The notes under the pieces were generated by a model that saw only the letters and a program-made list of their open reading frames with translations, was not told the origin of the DNA and did no database searches. Source: JBBQNJ01 sp038329845 (GTDB lineage: Bacteria > Planctomycetota > Phycisphaerae > Tepidisphaerales > Tepidisphaeraceae). From it: DNA of 64,000 nt. The DNA lies in assembly GCA_038329845.1 (NCBI GenBank), contig JBBQNJ010000018.1:1-64000 (forward strand), in the 5' to 3' direction. A program made the position numbers and the translations under genes. Of the stretch, positions 1 through 6,918 are shown in pieces (the stretch's first letter is position 1; each line of letters starts with the position of its first letter).

Positions 1-455
1 CCCACCCGCCCACACCCCTCCCCCACCCGCAAAAATAACCCCCGCATCCGCATATTTGACTCGCGCCTCCGGATATTTATCTCGCGCATCCGGAGATTAG
101 ACTCGCGCATCCGGAAATATTTCTCGCGCATCGGGAGATAGAACTCGCGCATCCGGAGATAGAACTCGCGCCTCCGGAGTTTAGACTCGCGCCTCGGGAG
201 ATAGAACTCGCGCCTCCGGAGATAGAACTCGCGCATCGGGAGTTTAGACTCGCGCATCCGGAGATAGAACTCGCGCATCGGGAGATAGAACTCGCGCCTC
301 GGGAGATAGAACTCGCGCATCGGGCAGCGAGTGGCCGGCGGCATTTCAAGGATCAGCTTGGCTTCGCCCTGGAGCGAGCGGCCGTTGCGTTTGGCGCGCA
401 CCTTCGGCCGCTGGAGGGCTCGGGTATCGACGCGATGGATCAGAATGTCAGACAT
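1..455 (-). CDS. FitA-type RHH antitoxin N-terminus running into heptapeptide repeats (partial)
   Basis: Reading leftward from the ATG at 455, the first 40 or so residues look like a ribbon-helix-helix antitoxin of the FitA/VapB group: MSDILIHRV, then a basic helix with RAKRNGRSLQGEAKLILE. FitA proteins bind operator DNA and neutralise a PIN-domain toxin. After LILE the frame enters a 21-bp tandem repeat and encodes about 13 copies of a heptad of the form F-Y-L-P-M-R-E. The frame stays open past the left edge, so the true C-terminus and any toxin gene are outside the window. A purine-rich stretch (GGGAAGG) precedes the ATG. Seen: the motif and the open frame. Inferred: the normal C-terminal half has been replaced, so this is probably a decayed gene rather than a working antitoxin. 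Confidence 0.5.
   Translation of the reverse strand, partial: MSDILIHRVDTRALQRPKVRAKRNGRSLQGEAKLILEMPPATRCPMREFYLPRREFYLPMREFYLRMRESKLPMREFYLRRREFYLPRRESKLRRREFYLRMREFYLPMREKYFRMRESNLRMREINIRRRESNMRMRGLFLRVGEGCGRV
59..331. repeat. 21-bp tandem repeat, about 13 copies
   Basis: Thirteen consecutive units of exactly 21 bp start at 59 and end near 325, with no insertions or deletions. The consensus core is ACTCGCGCMTCSGGAG followed by a variable AT-rich tail of five bases. Units differ by substitutions at a few positions. Because 21 is divisible by three, two minus-strand frames stay open across it. There are no spacers, so it is not a CRISPR array. Confidence 0.9.
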
Positions 456-576
456 CGCGCACCAGCCTTCCCAGATTTCCCTCCACGGTAGCAAAACGCT
501 AGCGTCCAGTCGAGTGTTGGCCGCAACGGGTGTAACGCACGATTGTGGCAAATGTGTCAGATTGGACGGGTGAACG

Positions 577-620
577 GCCTCGCCGGCGCTTCGGGGTAAA
601 TGCCTCGCCGGCGCTTCGGG
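577..620. repeat. 19-bp direct repeat
   Basis: The string GCCTCGCCGGCGCTTCGGG occurs at 577-595 and again at 602-620, a 25-bp period, in the spacer between the antitoxin remnant and the DUF456 gene. No function is apparent. Confidence 0.8.
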
Positions 621-641
621 TGAACACGCTCCGTCACCCCA

Positions 642-1277
642 TCATTGTTCCATCGGTGGGAGTTGGACCGCGGAAGTTGTCGCGGGTGTGGTGGCCGGGG
701 GGAGTGGGTCAACGGCGGGGGGCGGCGAAGCGGGGCGGCGGGACAGGGGCAGGGGCAGGGGCAGGGGCAGGGGCAGGGGCAGGGCCATCCAGAGCGATAC
801 AACGAGCATGGCCACGCCGAAGCCGAGTTTGATGAGGATGCCTTGAAATCGTCCCTTGGCGGCGCCGAGGCCGACGAACAGGGAATGAACCGGATCGCGC
901 TTCACGGCCAGCTCGACGATGGCGGCGCCGATGAAACTCCCCAGACACACGCCGATAATCGTGCCGATGATCGGCAGGGGGATCGAGAGAAACACGGCGC
1001 CGGCCAGGCCGCCGACGATGGCGCCGACCATCGCCCGCTTGCTGCCGCCCGCCTGCTTAGCGCCGGCGCTGCCGGCGAGAAATTCGAACAGCTCGGCAAG
1101 CAGCGCGAGGATGAGCAGGGTCAGCAGCGTCCAGACCCCGACATACGCCCAGCCGGTGATCCAGGCGTAGACAAACACCCCCGCGAGCATCACCCACAGC
1201 CCGGGCAGGCTCAGGATGTTCAGCGCCAAGCCGGCGATGAGAATGACGAGGAGCAGAAGGTAATAGATCCAATGCAT
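642..1277 (-). CDS. DUF456 family membrane protein
   Basis: 211 residues. The first 165 or so form the usual DUF456 pattern: hydrophobic N-terminal segments (MHWIYYLLLLVILIAGL), a central glycine-rich zipper-like stretch (AIVGGLAGAVFLSIPLPIIG, then GSFIGAAIVEL) and a last membrane segment. The family has no established function. The gene follows atpA by about 120 nt on the same strand, in the place where atpG normally sits. The C-terminal 45 residues are unusual: a run of Leu-Pro dipeptides encoded by a hexanucleotide repeat, then a Pro/Ala-rich tail. Most family members end near the last membrane segment, so this tail looks like repeat expansion. The family call is strong; the tail's reality as protein is less certain. 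Confidence 0.82.
   Translation of the reverse strand: MHWIYYLLLLVILIAGLALNILSLPGLWVMLAGVFVYAWITGWAYVGVWTLLTLLILALLAELFEFLAGSAGAKQAGGSKRAMVGAIVGGLAGAVFLSIPLPIIGTIIGVCLGSFIGAAIVELAVKRDPVHSLFVGLGAAKGRFQGILIKLGFGVAMLVVSLWMALPLPLPLPLPLPLSRRPASPPPAVDPLPPATTPATTSAVQLPPMEQ
740..785. repeat. Hexanucleotide repeat GGGGCA, about 7 copies
   Basis: Short tandem array of GGGGCA on the plus strand, read as alternating Leu and Pro codons in the minus-strand DUF456 gene. Such arrays are prone to slippage; a change of one unit keeps the frame because the unit is 6 bp. Confidence 0.9.
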
Positions 1278-1395
1278 TCGTCAGCCTCATCGCGGCCGAT
1301 CAATTCGATAAGCCGGCGGTTGAAGGTCAATTGCGTCAAGGGAGCGCCGCTTGGCGGCGAGGCCGGCGCGCCCCGGGTGATCCGGCGGGCGAAGG

Positions 1396-2907
1396 TCAAT
1401 TGCTCCAGCCGGTCTTCTTGAACGAGTCGAGGGTCGCCTTGAGCTGATCCTCGATCGCGGAGCTCAGATCGCCGGAATCCTTCATCGACTTGGCCAGCTC
1501 GGGGGCGTTGGAGGCGATATAGGCGAGCAGGGCGTTCTGGAACTCCAGCACGCGGTGGACCGGGACATCGTCCATGTAGCCCTTGGTGCCGGCGTAGATC
1601 ACGATGACCTGCTGCTCGACGGGCATGGGCGAATATTGCGGCTGCTTGAGCAGCTCGACCAGGCGGGCGCCGCGATCGAGCTGGCGCTGGGTCGCTTTGT
1701 CCAGTTCGGTGCCGAGCTGGGCGAAGGCCTCGAGTTCGCGGTAGGCGGCCAAGTCCAGTCGCAGGGAGCCGGCGATCTTCTTCATCATCCTGGTCTGGGC
1801 GTTGCCGCCGACGCGGCTGACGCTGATGCCGACGTTGACCGCCGGGCGGACGCCGGCGAAGAACAGGTCCGGTTCGAGGTAGATCTGGCCGTCGGTGATG
1901 CTGATGACGTTGGTGGGGATGTAGGCCGAGACTTCGCCTTCCTGGGTTTCGATGATCGGCAGGGCGGTGAGGGATCCGCCGCCTTGTTCGTCGGAGAGCT
2001 TCACGGCGCGTTCGAGCAGGCGGCTGTGGAGGTAGAACACGTCGCCGGGATAAGCTTCGCGGCCCGGCGGGCGGCGCAGCAGCAGCGACAACTGGCGATA
2101 GGCCGCGGCCTGCTTGGTCAGGTCGTCATAGACGCATAACGTCGCCTCGCCTTTCCACATGAAATACTCGGCCATGGCGCAGCCGGCATAGGGCGCGATA
2201 TATTGCAGGGGCGCTGGGTCGGCCGCGGAGGTGACAATGACGGTGGTGTATTCCATGGCCCCGTTGCGGCGCAGGACCTCGACGATACCGGCGACGGTCG
2301 ATTCCTTCTGCCCGATGGCGACATAGAAGCACTTCACCCCCTTGCCCTTCTGGTTGAGGATGGTGTCGATGGCGATGGCGGTCTTGCCCGTCTTGCGGTC
2401 GCCGATGATCAGTTCGCGCTGGCCGCGACCGATGGGGATCATCGAGTCGACGGCTTTGAGTCCGGTCTGAAGCGGCTCTTTGACCGGCTGGCGCTCGGCG
2501 ATGCCGGGGGCGACGATGTCCATTTTGCGGGTTTGGGTCGAAACAACCGGCGGTCCGCCGTCGATGGGCTGGCCCAGCGGATTGAGTACGCGGCCGATGA
2601 CGGCATCGCCGACGGGAACCTCGAGCAGCCGGCCGGTGCTCTTGACGCTGTCGCCTTCCTTGATTTCCGTCGCGTCGTCGAAAATGACAGCGCCGATCGA
2701 ATCTTCCTCGAGGTTGAAGACCTGGCCCATCGAGCCGTTCTGGAACTCGAGCAGCTCGCCCGCCATGGCGTTTCGCAAGCCGTAGATGCGGGCGATCCCG
2801 TCGCCGATTTCGATGACGGAGCCGACTTCGCTGACCTTGATACGCTGTTCGAAGTCGGCGATTTCTCGCTTGAGGACACTGGTGATTTCCGCGACATTGA
2901 TGGCCAT
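1396..2907 (-). CDS. atpA: F-type ATP synthase subunit alpha
   Basis: 503 residues, normal length. AtpA forms the alpha3beta3 head of F1 and carries non-catalytic nucleotide sites. The N-terminus has the delta/OSCP-contacting helix followed by the beta-barrel; the P-loop reads GDRKTGKT (usually GDRQTGKT) in RELIIGDRKTGKTAIAIDTI, and the signature VSRVGGNAQTRMMKKIAGSL lies about 370 residues in. It is the last recognisable F1 gene in this operon: atpG, atpD and atpC are not downstream within the visible 1.4 kb, where a DUF456 gene sits instead. It starts 26 nt after the atpH stop, which indicates cotranscription. Confidence 0.97.
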   Translation of the reverse strand: MAINVAEITSVLKREIADFEQRIKVSEVGSVIEIGDGIARIYGLRNAMAGELLEFQNGSMGQVFNLEEDSIGAVIFDDATEIKEGDSVKSTGRLLEVPVGDAVIGRVLNPLGQPIDGGPPVVSTQTRKMDIVAPGIAERQPVKEPLQTGLKAVDSMIPIGRGQRELIIGDRKTGKTAIAIDTILNQKGKGVKCFYVAIGQKESTVAGIVEVLRRNGAMEYTTVIVTSAADPAPLQYIAPYAGCAMAEYFMWKGEATLCVYDDLTKQAAAYRQLSLLLRRPPGREAYPGDVFYLHSRLLERAVKLSDEQGGGSLTALPIIETQEGEVSAYIPTNVISITDGQIYLEPDLFFAGVRPAVNVGISVSRVGGNAQTRMMKKIAGSLRLDLAAYRELEAFAQLGTELDKATQRQLDRGARLVELLKQPQYSPMPVEQQVIVIYAGTKGYMDDVPVHRVLEFQNALLAYIASNAPELAKSMKDSGDLSSAIEDQLKATLDSFKKTGWSN

Positions 2908-2933
2908 GTTCAGGGTTCTCCGGATGGGGTTGC

Positions 2934-3542
2934 TTAATCGTTTCGTTCGGTATTTTGCTTCGGTTCTCCCGACGGCGTCGCCGAAGGTCTCGCCGCGAGC
3001 AGGCGGCGCTGGATCTCGGCGAGTTGGTGCTTGACGCTGGCGTCGATCACCCGGTCCTGCACGCGCAGGACCAGCCCGCCGATGATGTCGGGATCGACAT
3101 ATTGGTGGACGACGGCATCTTTGCCCAGGGCCTTGCTGATTCTCTGACGCACCGTCTCGAGCTTTTCGGCATCGAGGCGCTGGGCGACGGTGACATCGAC
3201 TTCGATCTTACCGAGCCATTCATCCAGCAGGACGTCGTAGCCACCGGCGATCTGGGTGAGCAGGCCCAAGCGGCCGTGTTCGTTGGCGACATGCAGAAAG
3301 TTCAACACGAGCGTGGAGACCTCGCCCGACAGCGCCTTGTCGAGCACCGCACGCCGATCTTCGCTGCCGATAGTGGGATCTTCGAGATAAAGTTGGAAGG
3401 CGGGGTCGGATTCGATGATCTGGCGGAGCTTGTCGAGTTCCTGCCCGACCGGCTCGGCGACTTGCCGCTCGCGGGCGAGTTCGAGCAGGGACTGGGCATA
3501 GGCATCGGCCAGCGGAGCGGTTTTGGAGTTCGACTGGGGCAT
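2934..3542 (-). CDS. atpH: F-type ATP synthase subunit delta
   Basis: 202 residues. The delta subunit (OSCP-like) joins the top of the alpha3beta3 head to the peripheral stalk. The protein shows the typical N-terminal helical domain (ADAYAQSLLELARE) and the C-terminal family signature around IIGGLVLRVQDRVIDASVKHQL, the usual place of the conserved GG-RV-D-S pattern. The last 20 residues are a polar, probably disordered tail slightly longer than usual. The gene lies between atpF (51 nt gap) and atpA (26 nt gap), in the canonical order. Confidence 0.95.
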   Translation of the reverse strand: MPQSNSKTAPLADAYAQSLLELARERQVAEPVGQELDKLRQIIESDPAFQLYLEDPTIGSEDRRAVLDKALSGEVSTLVLNFLHVANEHGRLGLLTQIAGGYDVLLDEWLGKIEVDVTVAQRLDAEKLETVRQRISKALGKDAVVHQYVDPDIIGGLVLRVQDRVIDASVKHQLAEIQRRLLAARPSATPSGEPKQNTERND

Positions 3543-3593
3543 GGAAAGACCGTTAGTCCAATTTCTCGGTGGGTGCGACGCCGCCGGCCGCGT

Positions 3594-4193
3594 TCACGCC
3601 GGCTTCAGGGTTTCCAGTTGTTCAAGGCTTTGATCCACCAGTTGTTGTTGATCTTCGGCATTCAGGTTCCGGCGAAGGATTTTTTCGGCGACGCGGGTCG
3701 CCAAGTCGGCGGTTTGTTCATAAATCTGGCCCAGGGCCTGGTTCTTGGCTGCGTCGATGTCGCGCTGGGCGCGTTCCTTGATCTCTTCGGATTCCTGCTG
3801 GGCATGCATCCGCACGTTGGTGGCGATCTTTTCGGCGTCGGCCTGGGCCTTGGCGATCAGGTCGCGCACCTGTTGATGGGCGGTGGCGAGCTGGTCATTG
3901 TATTCCTTGAGCGTGGCTTCGGCACGGGCGCGGGCGGCTTCGGCTTGGGTGATATCCGAGCGAATTCGCTGTTCGCGGGCCTTGAGGCCGGCCAATACAT
4001 TCTTCCAGGCGGTGGGATACAGAATGATCAGCAGGATGACGAAGATGACCAGCACCCAGATCGAGGTATTCAGTTGCGGAGAGAGCAGGGCGGGTCCTTC
4101 GCCGGTCTCTTCGACGCCGTGCGGCGCCGCGGCGAAGGCGAGGGTAGGGGTCCAGAGCAGATTCAAGGTCAAGAGCCAGAGTCGATTGGGCAT
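3594..4193 (-). CDS. atpF: F-type ATP synthase subunit b
   Basis: 199 residues from the ATG at 4193, chosen because it has a GAGG ribosome site about 11 nt upstream and gives a clean N-terminus; the frame is open further upstream but without a family match. The first 21 residues (MPNRLWLLTLNLLWTPTLAFA) look like a cleavable signal sequence. They are followed by a linker and the true membrane anchor (SIWVLVIFVILLIILYPTAW). The remainder is the long charged coiled coil of the peripheral stalk (AEAARARAEATLKEY onward). A signal-like leader before the anchor is known in some bacterial b subunits. It sits in normal order between atpE and atpH. Confidence 0.93.
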   Translation of the reverse strand: MPNRLWLLTLNLLWTPTLAFAAAPHGVEETGEGPALLSPQLNTSIWVLVIFVILLIILYPTAWKNVLAGLKAREQRIRSDITQAEAARARAEATLKEYNDQLATAHQQVRDLIAKAQADAEKIATNVRMHAQQESEEIKERAQRDIDAAKNQALGQIYEQTADLATRVAEKILRRNLNAEDQQQLVDQSLEQLETLKPA

Positions 4194-4293
4194 GATGATC
4201 AACCTCGTGTGCGATCCGCGATCAAGGCGTCGATCGGGCTGTTGACCCGATCGACGCCGCTGAAAAAAAACCATCGGTCCGCGGGGGGCGGAA

Positions 4294-4563
4294 TTAGACG
4301 GTGAATTTTCCGGCCAGCAGGATGCAGATCACCAGCGCGAAGAAGGTGAACCCTTCGATCAGCGCCGCGGAAATGATCATGTTGGTTCCGATTCGTCCGC
4401 CCGCTTCGGGCTGACGGGCGATTCCTTCCATGGCGCTGCCGCCGATGTTGCCGATGCCTTTGCCAGCACCGATGACAACCAAGCCGGTTCCGATGGCCAG
4501 CCCGGCGATGCCCAGGCCCTTGTCGCCGATCAGAGCGGCGGTCTCCGCGAGAAACGGTAGCAT
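4294..4563 (-). CDS. atpE: F-type ATP synthase subunit c
   Basis: 89 residues, two transmembrane helices forming the proton-driven ring. The polar loop carries ARQPEA, and helix 2 has the ion-binding carboxylate Glu70 in AALIEGFTFFAL. The residue after Glu is Gly rather than the Ser/Thr typical of sodium-binding rings, so proton coupling is more likely (inference). The ATG at 4563 has a strong AAGGAG ribosome site at 4570-4575, directly next to a hairpin. The frame continues upstream, but that extension is non-homologous and was excluded. A spacer of about 210 nt separates it from atpB. Confidence 0.96.
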   Translation of the reverse strand: MLPFLAETAALIGDKGLGIAGLAIGTGLVVIGAGKGIGNIGGSAMEGIARQPEAGGRIGTNMIISAALIEGFTFFALVICILLAGKFTV

Positions 4564-4569
4564 AACAGA

Positions 4570-4593
4570 CTCCTTGGTTCGCCGTGGCGAACC
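4570..4593 (-). promoter_or_regulatory. Hairpin abutting the atpE ribosome-binding site
   Basis: A perfect 8-bp inverted repeat (GGTTCGCC / GGCGAACC, 2-nt loop) spans 4576-4593 and touches the AAGGAG ribosome site at 4570-4575 in the atpB-atpE spacer. It could protect a processed atpE mRNA or tune initiation, since c is needed in many copies per complex. The structure is seen; the role is inference. Confidence 0.55.
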
Positions 4594-4772
4594 ATGTTGT
4601 GCGCTGGTCGGGGGGGATAAGTAATTCCCTCGGCCCGCGCGGATGATGTTGTCGCCGAACTTAAAAAAATTGCCCAGGCGTCGGCGGCCCAAGCGTTGGA
4701 TTAAGGTCGATCCATCGGGAAAACCGGCGGTACATCCCGTTTTCCGACCGGGGGATCGAATCGAATACGCGG

Positions 4773-5897
4773 TCAATGTTCCGGCGCTACCGCGCTGGCG
4801 ATGAACAGGGTCGTGAGGAATACGAAGATATACGCTTGCAGGAACGCGACGAACAGTTCGAGCAGCCGAATCAGCAGGCTCAGCGCCGCCAGGGGCAATC
4901 CCACGCCGATCTGGGCGGCACCGCCGACGGCGACGATCAGGCTGACCAGAACGGCCAGCACAATATGCCCGGCGATCATGTTGGCGAACAGCCGGATGCT
5001 TAAAGAGATCGGCTTGATCAACGCCCCGACCAATTCCAACACCAGCAGCAGCCCCCACAGCGGCAAATCGAGAAGCCATTGCGTCGCCGGTTCGCCGGGT
5101 CCGGGCTTGAACGGATGCGGCGCGAAATTCCACAAGTAGAGCAGCGGGGCGACAAGAATCGCCGCCAGCGGGTTGGTGCCCTTGCTATGGTGAGGAATCT
5201 GCCCATGCAATTGCCCCTCGTCGGCCTCGGGGTGGTGATGGGAACGATGCTCATCGTCATGATAATGACGGGTGGGATCGCCCATCGCGCGAAAATCGGC
5301 CGGGGCGTCGGCGGCCAGGGCGTCGCCGCGATGATGTTGCAGATCATGGGCCGCCTCGTGGCTGGGCGCGCCGTTGGAACTGTGTTCTTCGTGGCGGCCG
5401 TGATGGCCGTATTCACCGCGGATCAGCGAGCGGGCGACTTGCCAGATGCCGCTGAGGTGGATGAACAAGAAGGCGCAGATCGCCAGGGTGGCGGTCGTAT
5501 TGATGTTGCCCGTGGCCGATCCGCCGATATGCGAGGGTTTGCCCGTGAAAATGCTGACGAAATCGGCGATGGGGATCGATCCCAGCAGGTTGCAGAAGAG
5601 GATGAAGAAAAAAAGGGTCCACAGAAACGGGAGGAACCGGTCGGTGTGTTCTTTCAGGGCCGGGCGAAAGACCTCGACGCGCAGGAATTCGAGAATCGCC
5701 TCGAAAAAGTTGCGGGCGCCGGAAGGGGCCTCGGTACGCGGCTTATGAAACAGGACCGGAAAAATCAACAGCATGAGGACCGCCGCCACCAGTGCCATGA
5801 GCATGTGGTTGTTGACCTCGAGGCCGAGGACCCGGAAATGCAGGTCGTGCGGCAGGACATGGCTGACGGGATCATCGGCGGCGAGTAGAGGGAGCAT
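4773..5897 (-). CDS. atpB: F-type ATP synthase subunit a with a His-rich insertion
   Basis: 374 residues, longer than the usual 230-300. Subunit a forms the two proton half-channels against the c ring. The essential arginine helix is present (ISLSIRLFANMIAGH), as is the C-terminal helix FVAFLQAYIFVFLTTLF. The N-terminal half has the expected membrane segments up to about residue 160. Between roughly residues 166 and 245, before YLWNFAPHPFKPGPGE, there is an extra hydrophilic stretch very rich in His, Asp and Glu, including HYHDDEHRSHHHPEADEG. No frame or base-composition break marks it, so it appears to be part of the protein. The gene follows the AtpI-like gene by 18 nt. Confidence 0.94.
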   Translation of the reverse strand: MLPLLAADDPVSHVLPHDLHFRVLGLEVNNHMLMALVAAVLMLLIFPVLFHKPRTEAPSGARNFFEAILEFLRVEVFRPALKEHTDRFLPFLWTLFFFILFCNLLGSIPIADFVSIFTGKPSHIGGSATGNINTTATLAICAFLFIHLSGIWQVARSLIRGEYGHHGRHEEHSSNGAPSHEAAHDLQHHRGDALAADAPADFRAMGDPTRHYHDDEHRSHHHPEADEGQLHGQIPHHSKGTNPLAAILVAPLLYLWNFAPHPFKPGPGEPATQWLLDLPLWGLLLVLELVGALIKPISLSIRLFANMIAGHIVLAVLVSLIVAVGGAAQIGVGLPLAALSLLIRLLELFVAFLQAYIFVFLTTLFIASAVAPEH

Positions 5898-5915
5898 GGT
5901 GGGTTCCGCGGAAAA

Positions 5916-6359
5916 TCAGGGGTTTGCCGGTTGGTTCGAGGGAAGGGCCGTCGCCACGGCGGCGGGCGCCCGCGGGGCGGCGTTGATCAGCCGGGCGAGC
6001 AACGCCACCAGTGTGATCAGGGAAATCCAGTAATACGCGAGCATCCAGAAGAGAAACACCCGTCGATCCGGCGGCAGCGAGCCGACGAAAACGATCGTCG
6101 CCAGCACCAGCGACAGGAACATGTGAACCACCGTGCCGATCAACGCGGCCTGAGCGACGGCCGCCTGCGACTGTCGGCGAGTCAGCAGCGCCGGCAGCAA
6201 TGCCAGTGTCACGGCCACGGCACAGACCGCGCCGGCGACGACCGACTCGATCAAGTGGGGGTTCCAGCCGAGAATTCTGGCCGTCGCATACCCCGCCGCG
6301 ATGATCAGCAGCGTGACCAGCGGGACAGACAGAAGAAACTTGACGGCCGAGCGATTCAT
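5916..6359 (-). CDS. AtpI-like four-helix membrane protein
   Basis: 147 residues with four predicted membrane helices (starting LLSVPLVTLLIIAAGYA, then SVVAGAVCAVAVTLALLPAL, a third around MFLSLVLATIVFVGS and a fourth at WMLAYYWISLITLVALL) and a disordered Pro/Ala tail. Topology, size and position between atpZ and atpB match the AtpI group, which helps assemble the c ring and Fo in other bacteria, but sequence conservation in that group is low. It starts 4 nt after the atpZ stop, so the two are probably translationally coupled. Confidence 0.7.
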   Translation of the reverse strand: MNRSAVKFLLSVPLVTLLIIAAGYATARILGWNPHLIESVVAGAVCAVAVTLALLPALLTRRQSQAAVAQAALIGTVVHMFLSLVLATIVFVGSLPPDRRVFLFWMLAYYWISLITLVALLARLINAAPRAPAAVATALPSNQPANP

Positions 6360-6363
6360 CCCG

Positions 6364-6570
6364 TTATCGATTGAGCTTGATCGCGTCCTTGATCAACAGA
6401 TACATTCCCGCGGCCAGACCGACGGCGGCCCCGACGATTTTCCCGTAGGGATCCCAGCCGTAGCGGCCATCCAGCCAATACCCGACGGCCAGCCCAACGC
6501 CGACCCCGGCGGCCATCTCGATGCCCAATCCGAGGAATCGTCCCCAATTGGCTGGCTCCTCTTCGGGCAT
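6364..6570 (-). CDS. AtpZ/AtpI family protein
   Basis: 68 residues with two glycine-rich membrane helices (LGIEMAAGVGVGLAVGYWLD and GAAVGLAAGMYLLIKDA). The glycine-rich first helix, the WLD turn and the second helix are the pattern of the AtpZ (ATP synthase gene 1) family encoded at the head of atp operons and implicated in Fo assembly or ion transport. A GGGAGG ribosome site precedes the ATG. It is the first gene of the operon; the promoter should lie in 6571-6900, where the kinase gene diverges. Confidence 0.85.
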   Translation of the reverse strand: MPEEEPANWGRFLGLGIEMAAGVGVGLAVGYWLDGRYGWDPYGKIVGAAVGLAAGMYLLIKDAIKLNR

Positions 6571-6918
6571 TTGGCTGACCTCCCGCGGTAAGGTAGTGCC
6601 CGCCCCCCCGAGCGGTCAAGCCGCCGGATACGCGGAACGAACGGGACATGGGGGACATTGCAGAATATTCCGACGGCGTGGCTGAGCTGTAGGGGATCGC
6701 CCGGGGAGTATTCTGAATGTCCCCTGCCGCGGTTTGGGGGATCGTCTGGTGCATATCCGGGATTTCCCCATGGCAGGCGCTTCCTGCGACGAGCGAGTCG
6801 GGCATGGAGGGTTGATTATACTTGACAGGGCGCGCAGGATCGGGGATTGTGATGCGTATTATCGGGCATCGGGGGGTTGTGAGAAAGTTTGAGTACGACC
6901 GGCTTTGGCGAGCATGTC
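6571..6918. other. Divergent intergenic region between atp operon and kinase
   Basis: 348 nt without a supported gene. It holds an imperfect inverted repeat (6650-6724) and, toward the kinase, a TTGACA at 6820-6825 whose -10 partner 17 nt away is weak (GATTGT). Promoters for both directions are expected here, but none is convincing by eye. Confidence 0.6.
6650..6724. repeat. Imperfect inverted repeat, REP-like
   Basis: The arm GGGGACATTGCAGAATATTCC (from 6651) pairs with GGGGAGTATTCTGAATGTCCCC (6703-6724) with a few mismatches, leaving about 30 nt between. Related strings (a GACAT followed by GAATATTCCCC) occur at 24433-24451, suggesting a dispersed palindromic family. Confidence 0.6.

Noticed and set aside
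59..331. CRISPR array from the 21-bp repeats
   Set aside because: Units are contiguous with no unique spacers; it is a tandem repeat.
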